Of a DNA stretch of 64,000 nt, positions 9,240-17,364 are shown piece by piece. The translations under genes and the position numbers were made by a program. Every line of letters begins with the position of its first letter. Within the stretch, counting starts at the first letter, position 1. The stretch is from NCBI GenBank assembly GCA_902528175.1, contig CABZRN010000002.1, forward strand, positions 1 to 64,000, given 5' to 3'. A model generated the notes under the pieces. It did not search any database. It saw only the letters and a program-made list of their open reading frames with translations, and was not told the DNA's origin. This DNA comes from an uncultured Pelagibacteraceae bacterium. Its GTDB lineage: Bacteria; Pseudomonadota; Alphaproteobacteria; Pelagibacterales; Pelagibacteraceae.

Positions 9240-9710
9240 ATGGACTTAAAAGAGCTTTATCAAGAAATAATCTTAGACCACGGAAAGAACCCAAGGAATT
9301 TAGGTAAATTTGAAAATTTTAATAAAGATGCCGAGGGTTACAATCCTTTATGTGGTGATAAAGTTCACGTTTTTTTAAAGTTAAATGAAAATAAAGAAAT
9401 TGAAGATATATCTTTTGAAGGACATGGCTGTGCAATTTCAATGGCGTCAGCATCAATAATGACTGAATTAATGAAAGATAAAAAAAATCCCGAGGTAAAA
9501 GAAATCTTAAACGATTTTTTAGACATGATTAAACAAAGTCCTGAATTAAAATCTCAATTAATCAAAGAGGACGAAAAAACTAAGCTGATGTCACTTTCAG
9601 GAGTTAAACAATATCCAATGAGAGTAAAATGTGCTACAATAGCTTGGCATGCTTTAGCATCAGCTATGGAATATAAAAAAGATGAAAATGATAGTGAGAA
9701 ATTTATATAA
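9240..9710 (+). CDS. sufU: SUF-type IscU-like scaffold / sulfur acceptor SufU
   Basis: SufU accepts sulfur from SufS through a zinc-site ligand exchange. Three conserved cysteines lie in NPLCGDKV, GHGCAISMASAS and RVKCATIAWHAL, and GD follows the first, as in SufU. The spacing between the second and third cysteines is enlarged (about 65 residues with an extra helix), the feature separating SufU from IscU. There are 156 residues. The gene lies two bases after sufS and two bases before sufT. Confidence 0.94.
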   Translation: MDLKELYQEIILDHGKNPRNLGKFENFNKDAEGYNPLCGDKVHVFLKLNENKEIEDISFEGHGCAISMASASIMTELMKDKKNPEVKEILNDFLDMIKQSPELKSQLIKEDEKTKLMSLSGVKQYPMRVKCATIAWHALASAMEYKKDENDSEKFI

Positions 9711-9712
9711 TA

Positions 9713-10012
9713 ATGGAACTTAAAGAAAAAATTATAGGTGAGATTAAAAAAATCTATGATCCTGAAATACCCGTGAATATTTACGATCTTGGTTTAATAT
9801 ACGATGTTAAAGTGGATGAGTATAATAATGTAGATGTAAAAATGACACTTACCACTCCTAATTGTCCGGTAGCAGAAAGCTTACCGATGGAAGTTGAAAA
9901 TACAGTTAAAGAAGTTAAGGATGTAAAAAAAGTAAACTTAGAGTTGGTATGGGATCCACCTTGGGACAAATCCATGATTACAGAGGCAGGAAAATTGGAA
10001 CTAAATCTATGA
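9713..10012 (+). CDS. sufT: SufT-like MIP18/DUF59 Fe-S maturation protein
   Basis: Small protein (99 residues) of the DUF59/MIP18 family, which helps deliver or mature Fe-S clusters. Motifs are YDPEIPVNIYDLGLIYDV at the start, LTTPNCPVAESLP with the conserved cysteine in the middle, and VWDPPWDKSMITEAGK at the end. All three are hallmarks of the family. Its stop overlaps the sufA ATG (ATGA). Placement inside the suf operon supports the SufT name. Confidence 0.93.
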   Translation: MELKEKIIGEIKKIYDPEIPVNIYDLGLIYDVKVDEYNNVDVKMTLTTPNCPVAESLPMEVENTVKEVKDVKKVNLELVWDPPWDKSMITEAGKLELNL

Positions 10013-10338
10013 CACAAGTAATTAAATTAAGCGATAAAGCAGCTGACAGAATAAAAGAAATACTTTCAGAAAATAAAGATTCATTGGGTGTAAGAATTGG
10101 CGTAAAGAGTGGTGGTTGCGCAGGAATGTCTTATATCATGGAATATGCTAAAACTCAGCAACCAAATGATGAATTAATAGAAGACAAAGGTGTTAAAGTA
10201 TTTATAGACCCAAGTGCAATAATGTATCTTCTTGGAACAGAAATGGACTACAAAGTCGAGGAATTTTCATCTTCATTCGTATTTAATAACCCAAACGAAA
10301 CTGAACGTTGTGGATGCGGTGAGTCTTTTAAGATATAA
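10009..10338 (+). CDS. sufA: A-type Fe-S carrier SufA/IscA
   Basis: A-type carrier protein that receives assembled clusters and passes them to apo-targets. The three conserved cysteines are in KSGGCAGMSYIMEY and in the C-terminal CGCGESF. The protein is 109 residues from the ATG at 10009. The ORF track starts 20 codons earlier at 9949, but that leader overlaps sufT in another frame. MTQVIKLSDKAADRIKE is the normal N-terminus and gives a 4-base ATGA overlap with sufT. This is the last gene of the operon; it converges with glnA with only five bases between them and no visible terminator. Confidence 0.95.
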   Translation: MTQVIKLSDKAADRIKEILSENKDSLGVRIGVKSGGCAGMSYIMEYAKTQQPNDELIEDKGVKVFIDPSAIMYLLGTEMDYKVEEFSSSFVFNNPNETERCGCGESFKI

Positions 10339-10343
10339 TTAAA

Positions 10344-11750
10344 TTAACAGCTGTAATACATCTCAAATTCAATTGGGTGTGGTGTATGTTCAAAATTATG
10401 AACTTCTTCCATCTTCAATGAAATGTATGCATCAATTTGGTCATCAGTGAAAACACCACCTTCAGTTAAGAATTTTCTATCTTTGTCTAAACTCTCCATA
10501 GCCTCTCTTAAAGAACCACATACAGTTGGGATTTTACTTACCTCGTCCTCTGATAAAGCATAAAGATCTTTATCAAAAGATTTACCAGGATCGATTTTAT
10601 TTTTAATTCCATCTAGACCTGCCATTAACATAGCAGCAAAAGTTAGATAAGGATTTCCAGCAGCATCGCCAAATCTGATTTCACATCTTGCTGCCTTTTT
10701 ACTTAATGTTATTGGTATTCTGCATGAAGCTGATCTATTTCTGGCAGAATAAGCTAATAACACTGGCGCCTCAAATCCAGGAATTAATCTTTTATAACTA
10801 TTAGTTGTTGCGTTAGAAAATGCGTTGATTGCTTTAGCGTGTTTTAAAATTCCACCAATATAATTTAAAGCAAGATCCGATAGCCCAGCATATTTGTCCC
10901 CTGAAAACAATGCTTTATCACCTTTCCATATAGATTGGTGAACGTGCATTCCAGAACCATTATCGCCTTTAACTGGTTTAGGCATAAATGTAGCTGTCTT
11001 ACCAAATGAGTGTGAAACCATATGAACGGCGTACTTATAAAGTTGCAAATTATCTGCTTGATCTACAAGTGTCCCAAAGTACATACCTAATTCATGTTGG
11101 CTTGGTGCTACTTCATGGTGATGTTTTTCAACTTTAATACCCATGTCTTTCATAGCTTTTAAATATTCACTTCTCATATCTTGAGCACTGTCAACTGGTG
11201 GTACTGGAAAATATCCCCCTTTGATACCAGGTCTATGACCCATGTTACCGTTGTCGTAGTCTTTACCTGTATTGTAAGGTCCCTCAATACTATCTATTTT
11301 AAAACCTGTTTCATTCATGTCGTTTTTAAATTTAACGTCATCAAATACAAAAAATTCTGCTTCTGGACCAAAAAATGCCTTATCACCAATACCTGATTTT
11401 TTTAGGTATGCCTCAGCTTTTTTTGCTGTTCCTCTAGGATCTCTTTCATAAGGATCTTTCTTTATTGCATCTAAAATATCACAAAAAATATTTAAAGTGT
11501 TATGAGACGTAAAAGGGTCGACTATTGCTCTTGATAAATCTGGTTTCAAAATCATGTCAGACTCATTAATTGCTTTCCAACCAGCTATTGACGAACCATC
11601 AAAAAATATTCCTTCATCTAACATATCCCCGTCTACTACTTTAGCATCCATAGTAACGTGTTGAAGCTTTCCTCTTGGATCTGTAAATCTTAGATCTACG
11701 TATTCTATTTCTTTATCTTTAATTGTTTTAAGTACGTTATTTGCGCTCAT
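10344..11750 (-). CDS. glnA: glutamine synthetase type I
   Basis: Dodecameric GSI that makes glutamine from glutamate, ammonia and ATP. The protein has 468 residues. Motifs are [17 protein letters not shown], the ATP-binding [25 protein letters not shown] and the C-terminal [13 protein letters not shown], whose tyrosine matches the adenylylation site of GlnE-regulated enzymes. The start [22 protein letters not shown] is standard. The upstream region (11751-11889) holds a TATAAT-like -10 and repeated TAATCC/GGATTA half-sites, annotated separately. Confidence 0.98.
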   Translation of the reverse strand: MSANNVLKTIKDKEIEYVDLRFTDPRGKLQHVTMDAKVVDGDMLDEGIFFDGSSIAGWKAINESDMILKPDLSRAIVDPFTSHNTLNIFCDILDAIKKDPYERDPRGTAKKAEAYLKKSGIGDKAFFGPEAEFFVFDDVKFKNDMNETGFKIDSIEGPYNTGKDYDNGNMGHRPGIKGGYFPVPPVDSAQDMRSEYLKAMKDMGIKVEKHHHEVAPSQHELGMYFGTLVDQADNLQLYKYAVHMVSHSFGKTATFMPKPVKGDNGSGMHVHQSIWKGDKALFSGDKYAGLSDLALNYIGGILKHAKAINAFSNATTNSYKRLIPGFEAPVLLAYSARNRSASCRIPITLSKKAARCEIRFGDAAGNPYLTFAAMLMAGLDGIKNKIDPGKSFDKDLYALSEDEVSKIPTVCGSLREAMESLDKDRKFLTEGGVFTDDQIDAYISLKMEEVHNFEHTPHPIEFEMYYSC

Positions 11751-11797
11751 ATTCTTATCTCCAAATTTTCTGGATTAGTATCAAAAATAATTATAAC

Positions 11798-11848
11798 TTA
11801 ATCCTGATATAAATTAATATCTCCTATGTCATTTAAACATAGGATTAA
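11798..11848 (-). promoter_or_regulatory. symmetric region upstream of glnA
   Basis: An outer inverted repeat TTAATCCT (11798-11805) / AGGATTAA (11841-11848) encloses two smaller ones: GATAT/ATATC (11806-11821) and TCCTATG/CATAGGA (11822-11844), the latter sharing bases with the outer arm. A third GGATTA copy is at 11772-11777. On the glnA strand a TATAAT (11795 to 11790) lies just downstream, so the arms flank the expected -35. This reads as an operator set for a nitrogen regulator rather than an RNA leader, because it lies upstream of the predicted start site. No regulator can be named. Confidence 0.45.
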
Positions 11849-11889
11849 ACATGAGAAATTACTTTTTTGCAAACAATCAAGGGTTGTAA

Positions 11890-12372
11890 ATGAATTCAAT
11901 TTTAGCCAGTGAAGCAGTGATTAGAGTTCAAAAAGCTCTTAACGAATTCAATGACAATATTAAAATTATGATTTTAGAAAAGACTGCAAGAACAGCAAAA
12001 GATGCTGCAGATGCACTTAATTGTGAAATTGGGGCAATAGTTAAAAGTTTACTTTTAAAAGCTGATGATAAATTTATTTTGTGTTTGATACCCGGTGATA
12101 AGAAATGTTCATTGAATAAATTAAAAAAAATTATTTCAAAAAAAGATGTATGCATGGCTGATGCAGATCAAGTTAAAAAAAACACAGGTTTTAGCATCGG
12201 AGGTGTTTCACCAGTAGGTCATTTAAAAAAAATTGACGTTTTGGTTGATAAAACATTTGATAGATTTAAAGAAGTTTTTGCTGCTGCAGGCCATCCAAAT
12301 AGTATTTTTAAAATAAGCAACTTAGATCTTTTAAAAATTACTAATGGTAAAACTTTGGATATTTCAGAATGA
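11890..12372 (+). CDS. YbaK/EbsC-family aminoacyl-tRNA deacylase
   Basis: A 160-residue protein of the YbaK/ProX family, which hydrolyses mischarged tRNAs (for example Cys- or Ala-tRNA-Pro) in trans. Visible family features are ARTAKDAADALNCEIGAIVKSLLLK at the N-terminal third, the conserved lysine in GDKKCSLNKLKK, and the substrate-loop GFSIGGVSPVGHLKKIDVLVDK followed by VFAAAGHPNSIFKIS. The last motifs are typical of the YbaK branch in alphaproteobacteria. Four bases of its end overlap the following EamA transporter. Confidence 0.88.
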   Translation: MNSILASEAVIRVQKALNEFNDNIKIMILEKTARTAKDAADALNCEIGAIVKSLLLKADDKFILCLIPGDKKCSLNKLKKIISKKDVCMADADQVKKNTGFSIGGVSPVGHLKKIDVLVDKTFDRFKEVFAAAGHPNSIFKISNLDLLKITNGKTLDISE

Positions 12373-13262
12373 GACAGCCCAATTTAATTGACTATTCTTT
12401 GCTTGTTTTTTTGGCTGTAATCTGGGCTTCAGCTTTTTTTAATATAAAAATTGCAACTGAGTCTTTTGGACCAATAACCATTGCTTTTATAAGAGTTTTT
12501 CTAGGCTCAATTCCATTACTTATTTTGTGTAGTATTAAAAATATAAAAATTGAGGCGTTTTCAAAAGACTGGCTTTGGTTTGCATCTATTGGATTTGTAA
12601 ATCTTGTATTACCATTTTTTTTAATTGCTTATGGAGTTAAGCAAGTTCAAAGTAATTTAGCAGCAATATTAATGTCAACTTCACCTTTAACCTCAACATT
12701 GTTAGCTCACGTATTTATTAAAAATGAGAAAATAAATCTTTTAAAAATTATTGGTGTTTCCGTCGGTTTTGCAGGTATAGTTTATCTATTTTCTGATGAT
12801 TTTTTAATTAATGAAAACAACATCTTTTCAGCATTTTGTATATTAATGGGGTCTTTAGGCTACGTTATTGGCGGTATTTTAACACTCAAAATCAGCAAAA
12901 AGAAAAACGAGAATGTTACAGCGTCTATTTTAATTTGGGCTACGATAATTTTACTACCAATATGTTTTATTTTAGAAAAACCTTGGAATTACAGTCCATC
13001 AATGAACTCACTTATTTCAATAATATATTTAGGTTTAATCACAACTGGCTTGGCTTGGGTTTTAAGATTTAAAGTTCTAAAAGAAAATGGTTTAGTATTT
13101 CAGTCTCAAGTAGCTTATTTAATTCCTATTTTTGGAGTGGTTTTAGGATATATTTTTTTAGGGGAAATTATTACAGATAAAGTAATTATAGCGTTAGTTG
13201 CAATTATCCTTGGAATATATCTTGTAAAAAAATCTACTAAAAGAATTCCAATAAAAGTTTAA
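12369..13262 (+). CDS. EamA/DMT-family transporter
   Basis: Inner-membrane carrier of the drug/metabolite transporter superfamily: 297 residues, about ten hydrophobic helices arranged as two EamA repeats. The N-terminus LLVFLAVIWASAFFNIKIATE and the internal LLAHVFIKNEKINLLKIIGVSVGFAGI are typical. The second repeat ends VLGYIFLGEIITDKVIIALVAIILGIYLVKK. The substrate cannot be inferred from sequence. It overlaps the YbaK gene by 4 bases and is followed by a second EamA gene after a 65-base gap. Confidence 0.88.
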   Translation: MRQPNLIDYSLLVFLAVIWASAFFNIKIATESFGPITIAFIRVFLGSIPLLILCSIKNIKIEAFSKDWLWFASIGFVNLVLPFFLIAYGVKQVQSNLAAILMSTSPLTSTLLAHVFIKNEKINLLKIIGVSVGFAGIVYLFSDDFLINENNIFSAFCILMGSLGYVIGGILTLKISKKKNENVTASILIWATIILLPICFILEKPWNYSPSMNSLISIIYLGLITTGLAWVLRFKVLKENGLVFQSQVAYLIPIFGVVLGYIFLGEIITDKVIIALVAIILGIYLVKKSTKRIPIKV

Positions 13263-13295
13263 TTTAAAATTTGATTCAACTTTAGGTTTTTCTGT

Positions 13296-13311
13296 GGTTT
13301 CACGTGAAATT
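13296..13311. other. parS-like palindrome
   Basis: The 12-base perfect palindrome TTTCACGTGAAA (13298-13309) lies in the 65-base gap between two EamA genes. Extended to 16 bases (GGTTTCACGTGAAATT) it matches the bacterial parS consensus TGTTTCACGTGAAACA at 13 of 16 positions. Family knowledge: ParB binds parS, usually near the chromosome origin. The outer mismatches lower confidence. A CACGTG-binding repressor would be the alternative. Confidence 0.45.
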
Positions 13312-13327
13312 AATATAACTTGATTAA

Positions 13328-14182
13328 ATGAAAAATAGTTTATCCTTTGCGTTTATCTTTTTATGGTCATCAGCCTTTGTTACAACTAAACCTATAGTTG
13401 ATAACAGTGATCCTTTTTCTGCATTAGCTTTTAGATTTCTTTTAGTAGCCATTGGTTTTTTGATTTATGCAAAATATAAAAAAATTTCATTAACATTAGA
13501 AAAAAAAGAATTATCTCATTCAATTTTAAGTGGAGTTTTGTTTCACGGAATTTATTTGGGTGGTGTTTTTTACTCAGTCTCCCTCGGTATCCCAACAGGG
13601 ATAACTGCTCTCATAGTTACAATGCAACCAATACTAACAAACGCGTTAGCAGGACCAATTTTAAATGAGAAAGTTGGTTGGAGACAGTGGGTTGGAGTGA
13701 TACTTGGATTTACAGGTGCAGCGATCGTTCTAGGTTTTGATTTTGGAGAAAGTTTACCCTCTGTAGGAATAATAGCTTCATTTATAGCCTTGGCATCTAT
13801 TACATCTGCAACTTTGTTACAAAAAAAATTTGGTGGAGATGCTCCACTACCAGTAAGCAACATGTATCAAGCTGCTGGAGGATGTTTGTTTCATATTTTA
13901 ATAGTTATTTTTTTTGCTGATGTATTTATTAATTTTAACAAAACTTTTTTAATAGCAATGAGCCACCAAATATTTCTAGTATCCTTTGGTGCTTTTACGA
14001 TTTTGATGTATTTAATAAAAAATAATTCAGCGAGCAAAACTGTAACAATCTTTTTTCTAATTCCAGCAACAACCGCAATTATTGCTTGGATATTTTTAAA
14101 CGAAAAACTATCTAATCTGGATATTTTTGGATTTGTGGTCGCATCTCTTGGTGTTTATTTAGCTACAAGAAAAACCAGTTAA
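13328..14182 (+). CDS. EamA/DMT-family transporter
   Basis: Second DMT-superfamily carrier, 284 residues with about ten membrane helices. The start SFAFIFLWSSAFVTTKPIVD and the loops GVFYSVSLGIPTGITALIVTMQPILTNAL (in part) and LNEKVGWRQWVGVILGFTGAAIVL are characteristic of the first EamA domain. The second ends IPATTAIIAWIFLNEKLSNLDIFGFVVASLGVYLA. It is clearly a different subfamily from the preceding gene, so this is not a recent duplication. The substrate is unknown. Confidence 0.88.
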   Translation: MKNSLSFAFIFLWSSAFVTTKPIVDNSDPFSALAFRFLLVAIGFLIYAKYKKISLTLEKKELSHSILSGVLFHGIYLGGVFYSVSLGIPTGITALIVTMQPILTNALAGPILNEKVGWRQWVGVILGFTGAAIVLGFDFGESLPSVGIIASFIALASITSATLLQKKFGGDAPLPVSNMYQAAGGCLFHILIVIFFADVFINFNKTFLIAMSHQIFLVSFGAFTILMYLIKNNSASKTVTIFFLIPATTAIIAWIFLNEKLSNLDIFGFVVASLGVYLATRKTS

Positions 14183-14284
14183 AAACACAGTAGATAAGCC
14201 TAATATTTCTACAACTTAAAATTGAAAATAAAATTGCTCGTTTACAGAGTGTCCAAAAAGAGTTTTAATTAAGATTATATAAAT

Positions 14285-15988
14285 ATGGCTAAGACTAAGA
14301 GGAGAGCTATTAAAAAAAAAAGAAAGAAAACAAAAAAGTCGATAAAAAGAAAGAAAAAACTTAAAATAAGAACGACAAAGAAACTTTCTAAATCATCAAA
14401 AATAGCTAAGTCAAGGTCAAAAAAGAGTAAAACAAATGGAGGAAAAATGAGTGCAGAAATGAAATTGTCTTCTGTTCTAGATACATCTCATTTGAAGGTC
14501 AAATTTCCGTTTAAAGCTAAATACGGAAACTACATCAACGGTAAATTTGTAGAGCCTAAATCTGGAAAGTATTTTGATAATACTTCTCCAATTTCAAATG
14601 AGAAGATCTGTTCAATTGCAAGATCAAACGAAAAAGACGTGGATGCAGCATTAGATGCAGCTCACGCAGCTTTTCCGTCTTGGGGTAAAACTTCAATTAC
14701 GGAAAGATCTAACATGTTACTTAAAGTAGCTGATGCGATAGAGAAAAACTTAAACACATTAGCTGTAGCAGAGTGTTTAGATAATGGTAAGCCAATCAGA
14801 GAATGTATGGCTGCAGACTTACCTTTAGTGATCGACCACTGGAGATATTTTGCAGGTGTAATTAGAGCTGAAGAAGGTTCAATTGCTGAAATTAGCAGCG
14901 GTGAATATTCTTACCATATACCTGAGCCACTAGGTGTAGTTGGACAAATTATACCTTGGAACTTCCCTTTACTAATGGCAACTTGGAAACTTGCTCCAGC
15001 ATTAGCAGCTGGTAACTGTGTGGTATTAAAACCTGCAGAGCAAACTCCAGCTTCGATCATGGTATTGATGGAACTTATTGGTGATATATTGCCTCCAGGT
15101 GTAGTTAACATTGTAAGCGGTTTTGGTTTAGAAGCTGGTAAACCTTTAGCATCTTCTAAAAGAATAAGAAAAGTTGCTTTCACTGGTGAAACAACAACTG
15201 GTAGATTGATAATGCAATACGCATCACAAAACTTAATTCCAATTACTTTAGAATTAGGTGGTAAATCTCCTAACATTTATTTTGAAGACGTTATGGATAA
15301 AGACGATGACTTCTTCGACAAATGTCTAGAAGGTTTTGCGATGTTTACATTAAACCAAGGAGAAGTTTGTACTTGTCCAAGTAGAGCACTAGTTCAAGAG
15401 TCTATCTATGACAAGTTCATGGAAAGAGCTGTTGCAAGAACTAAAGCAGTTAAACAAGACAATCCGTTAAAAATGGAAACAATGATTGGTGCGCAAGCTT
15501 CTTTAGAACAAATGGAAAAAATCAAATCTTATCTAGATTTAGGTAAGAAAGAAGGTGCCAAAGTTCTATGTGGAGGAAATGTTGCTAAAATCAATAGTGG
15601 TTTAGAAAAAGGAAACTACATTGAGCCAACTATTTTTGAAGGTAAAAATGACATGAGAATATTCCAAGAGGAAATTTTTGGACCTGTTGTTTCTGTAACT
15701 AAATTTAAAGATGAAAAAGAAGCATTAGAAATTGCTAATGACACTCTTTATGGTTTAGGTGCAGGAGTATGGACTAGAAATGGTAATCGTGCGTTTAGAA
15801 TGGGTAGAGAAATCCAAGCTGGTAGAGTTTGGACAAACTGCTATCACGCATATCCAGCTCATGCTGCTTTCGGTGGATACAAACAATCTGGTATCGGAAG
15901 AGAAACACATAAAATGATGCTTAACCACTACAGACAAGTGAAGAACTTACACGTGTCTTACAGTGAAAAGAAATTAGGCTTCTTTTAA
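14285..15988 (+). CDS. aldehyde dehydrogenase, ExaC/AldB type, with lysine-rich N-terminal extension
   Basis: NAD(P)-dependent aldehyde dehydrogenase. The catalytic core has the Rossmann-region [21 protein letters not shown], the general base in [10 protein letters not shown], the nucleophile in [18 protein letters not shown] and the C-terminal [10 protein letters not shown], all matching the ExaC/AldB acetaldehyde dehydrogenase group. The ORF opens with about 54 residues almost entirely Lys, Arg, Ser and Thr. A good ribosome site (GGAGG at 14438-14442) precedes an internal ATG at 14447, from which the enzyme is 513 residues, the normal length. The real start is therefore either 14285 (extended form) or 14447. 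The next gene is a DUF779 protein, the usual partner of this class. Confidence 0.92.
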   Translation: MAKTKRRAIKKKRKKTKKSIKRKKKLKIRTTKKLSKSSKIAKSRSKKSKTNGGKMSAEMKLSSVLDTSHLKVKFPFKAKYGNYINGKFVEPKSGKYFDNTSPISNEKICSIARSNEKDVDAALDAAHAAFPSWGKTSITERSNMLLKVADAIEKNLNTLAVAECLDNGKPIRECMAADLPLVIDHWRYFAGVIRAEEGSIAEISSGEYSYHIPEPLGVVGQIIPWNFPLLMATWKLAPALAAGNCVVLKPAEQTPASIMVLMELIGDILPPGVVNIVSGFGLEAGKPLASSKRIRKVAFTGETTTGRLIMQYASQNLIPITLELGGKSPNIYFEDVMDKDDDFFDKCLEGFAMFTLNQGEVCTCPSRALVQESIYDKFMERAVARTKAVKQDNPLKMETMIGAQASLEQMEKIKSYLDLGKKEGAKVLCGGNVAKINSGLEKGNYIEPTIFEGKNDMRIFQEEIFGPVVSVTKFKDEKEALEIANDTLYGLGAGVWTRNGNRAFRMGREIQAGRVWTNCYHAYPAHAAFGGYKQSGIGRETHKMMLNHYRQVKNLHVSYSEKKLGFF

Positions 15989-16005
15989 ACAATAATTAAT
16001 ATATA

Positions 16006-16031
16006 ATGGCTCGTGAGGAATCACGGGCCAT
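16006..16031 (+). other. intercistronic stem-loop with GGAA loop
   Basis: ATGGCTCGTGA (16006-16016) pairs with TCACGGGCCAT (16021-16031) to give an 11-bp stem with one G-U pair and a GGAA tetraloop of the GNRA type. It sits between the aldehyde dehydrogenase stop and the DUF779 ATG (7 bases after the stem). No T-run follows, so it is more likely an mRNA stabiliser or a modulator of DUF779 translation than a terminator. Confidence 0.6.
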
Positions 16032-16038
16032 AAATTAA

Positions 16039-16389
16039 ATGAAAGTCAAAGCAACAGAATCTGCATTAAAACTACTTGAAGATATTAAAGCTCAACATGG
16101 TGATGAGCTTTTATTTCATCAATCAGGCGGATGTTGTGATGGAAGTGCTCCAATGTGCTATCCTAGAAAAGAATATTTAGTAGGTAATAGCGATGTTAAA
16201 CTTGGAGAAATTGGCGGTGTTCCTTTTTATATGAATGATGATCAATATGAAAAATGGAAACACACTGATTTAACTATCGATGCTGTTCAAGGTATTGGTG
16301 GAATGTTTTCTCTTGATAACGGAACAGGTCGAAGATTCCTTACAAAATCAGAAATTTGTTTAGTCGTAGACAACGACAAAAAAAATTAA
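16039..16389 (+). CDS. DUF779 family protein
   Basis: A 116-residue protein of the DUF779 family, commonly encoded beside ExaC/AldB-type acetaldehyde dehydrogenases; its biochemical role is not established. Cysteine-rich HQSGGCCDGSAPMCYP near residue 30 and the C-terminal GRRFLTKSEICLV are family signatures. The clustered Cys residues could bind metal or undergo thiol chemistry, which is inference. It follows the dehydrogenase across the stem-loop at 16006-16031 and has no strong ribosome site of its own. Confidence 0.88.
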   Translation: MKVKATESALKLLEDIKAQHGDELLFHQSGGCCDGSAPMCYPRKEYLVGNSDVKLGEIGGVPFYMNDDQYEKWKHTDLTIDAVQGIGGMFSLDNGTGRRFLTKSEICLVVDNDKKN

Positions 16390-16426
16390 TCTAAATTAAA
16401 TATTGTAGTTGAGGATAATATGAAAC

Positions 16427-16466
16427 TTGACTTATTGTCTTTTTCAAATATGTTATATTATAACAT
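16427..16466 (+). promoter_or_regulatory. promoter with 17-bp palindromic operator upstream of dsrE-like gene
   Basis: A -35-like TTGACT lies at 16427-16432. A perfect inverted repeat, ATGTTATA-T-TATAACAT, spans 16450-16466, and a -10-like TATGTT (16449-16454) with 16-base spacing falls on its left arm. A repressor bound here would cover the -10. A strong AGGAG ribosome site follows before the ATG at 16490. Confidence 0.5.
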
Positions 16467-16489
16467 AACTCAAATTAGGAGAAACAATT

Positions 16490-16867
16490 ATGAAAATAGC
16501 TTATGTATTTAAAAGTAATATGGCAAGTACCTTTCAACTTGGTACTATGATATTACCTCAATTAGAAGACAACTCTCACATGGTAAACGTTATAGGAATG
16601 TTTTTCTTTGACGATAATATTATGTGTCTTCAAAAAGGTAACCCGGTAGGAGAGCGTTTAGCAAAAATTGCAAAAGAAAAAAAAATGCTTTTAATGGTTT
16701 GTGACCAGTGTGCTGTGAGAAGGGAATTAGCAGAAGGTACTTTTGAGCAATGTGGTAGTGGAGAAGTTAAGGCTAAAGGTTTAGTTGATGGTGTTGTAGC
16801 TGGATGTTTTCCTCAATTATATTCTGCATTAGGACCAAATGCTCCAGATCAGGTCATTACACTTTAA
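16490..16867 (+). CDS. DsrE-family (SaoD-like) sulfur-relay protein
   Basis: A 125-residue DsrE/DsrF-fold protein. The opening MKIAYVFKSNMASTFQLGTM, the loop GMFFFDDNIMCLQKGNPVGE and the cysteine motif MVCDQCAVRRELAE resemble the DsrE-related group sometimes called SaoD. A further cysteine lies in GTFEQCGSGE and one in VAGCFPQLY. DsrE-family proteins carry sulfur on cysteine, so a role in sulfur trafficking is plausible, but no partner Tus/Dsr genes are nearby. The gene has a strong AGGAG ribosome site, its own palindrome-containing promoter and a strong terminator, so it appears monocistronic. Confidence 0.75.
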   Translation: MKIAYVFKSNMASTFQLGTMILPQLEDNSHMVNVIGMFFFDDNIMCLQKGNPVGERLAKIAKEKKMLLMVCDQCAVRRELAEGTFEQCGSGEVKAKGLVDGVVAGCFPQLYSALGPNAPDQVITL

Positions 16868-16897
16868 TAGTTATAAGTTTTCAAATTAATTTAATAT

Positions 16898-16930
16898 TTT
16901 AATCCTCTGTCCGCACAACAGAGGATTAAA
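16898..16930. terminator. bidirectional rho-independent terminator
   Basis: TTTAATCCTCTGT (16898-16910) pairs with ACAGAGGATTAAA (16918-16930), a 13-bp perfect stem with the 7-base loop CCGCACA. T-rich flank on one side and A-rich flank on the other suit termination in both directions between the convergent dsrE-like and GYD genes. Confidence 0.85.
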
Positions 16931-16937
16931 TAAAAGT

Positions 16938-17261
16938 TTAGCCTGCAGGTTTGTAAACCGAAGCTACTTTTCCTGCCATTTCTGCAGCCGACTTAATGTC
17001 AATTGCCTCGCAAATAGTCATGTTACTTATAGATCCACTAGCTTCTGTAGCAAGTTTAATTGCTGCAACATTTGTGAAACTATCAGCTTCTACCACTGCT
17101 ACGAAATCAACAGGTCCTCTGACAATATCAAATGAGTGAACTTTTCCACCCATTGCTTGTGAAATTGCTTCAACTGCTTTTCCTCTATCTTGTCCTGGAT
17201 CTTTAACAAATCCCTGAAAAGCTTGTGCTGAGTAATTTCCCATAACGTAAAATTTAGCCAT
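16938..17261 (-). CDS. GYD-domain protein
   Basis: A 107-residue protein with the GYD domain, a dimeric ferredoxin-like fold found in stress-associated proteins of unknown function. The start MAKFYVMGNYS, the core VHSFDIVRGPVDFVAVVEAD and the alanine-rich C-terminal helix AAEMAGKVASVYKPAG are seen. A strong AGGAGG precedes the ATG. It has a same-length paralogue at 29485-29808 (same MAKFY start and KPG-type end). It is divergent from the second aldehyde dehydrogenase. Confidence 0.8.
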   Translation of the reverse strand: MAKFYVMGNYSAQAFQGFVKDPGQDRGKAVEAISQAMGGKVHSFDIVRGPVDFVAVVEADSFTNVAAIKLATEASGSISNMTICEAIDIKSAAEMAGKVASVYKPAG

Positions 17262-17364
17262 ATTCCTCCTTTTTTATAAAATCATTATAGTACGAATATT
17301 GAATTTTTGTTGATATGATTTATTTGCACACTAGACACTTCAAAAGGTAATGCTAGATTAAAAT

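Noticed and set aside
9949-10008. 20-residue upstream extension of sufA in the ORF track
   Set aside because: It overlaps sufT in another frame, is unlike any A-type carrier N-terminus, and the ATG at 10009 gives the usual ATGA overlap.
13263-14284. Glycine or SAM-V type riboswitches in intergenic regions
   Set aside because: The gaps are too short or lack the conserved cores, and no typical target genes (gcvT, bhmT, metY) are in the window.
15949-15956. ACACGTGT palindrome as a second parS site
   Set aside because: It is within coding sequence and lacks the outer GTTT/AAAC arms.
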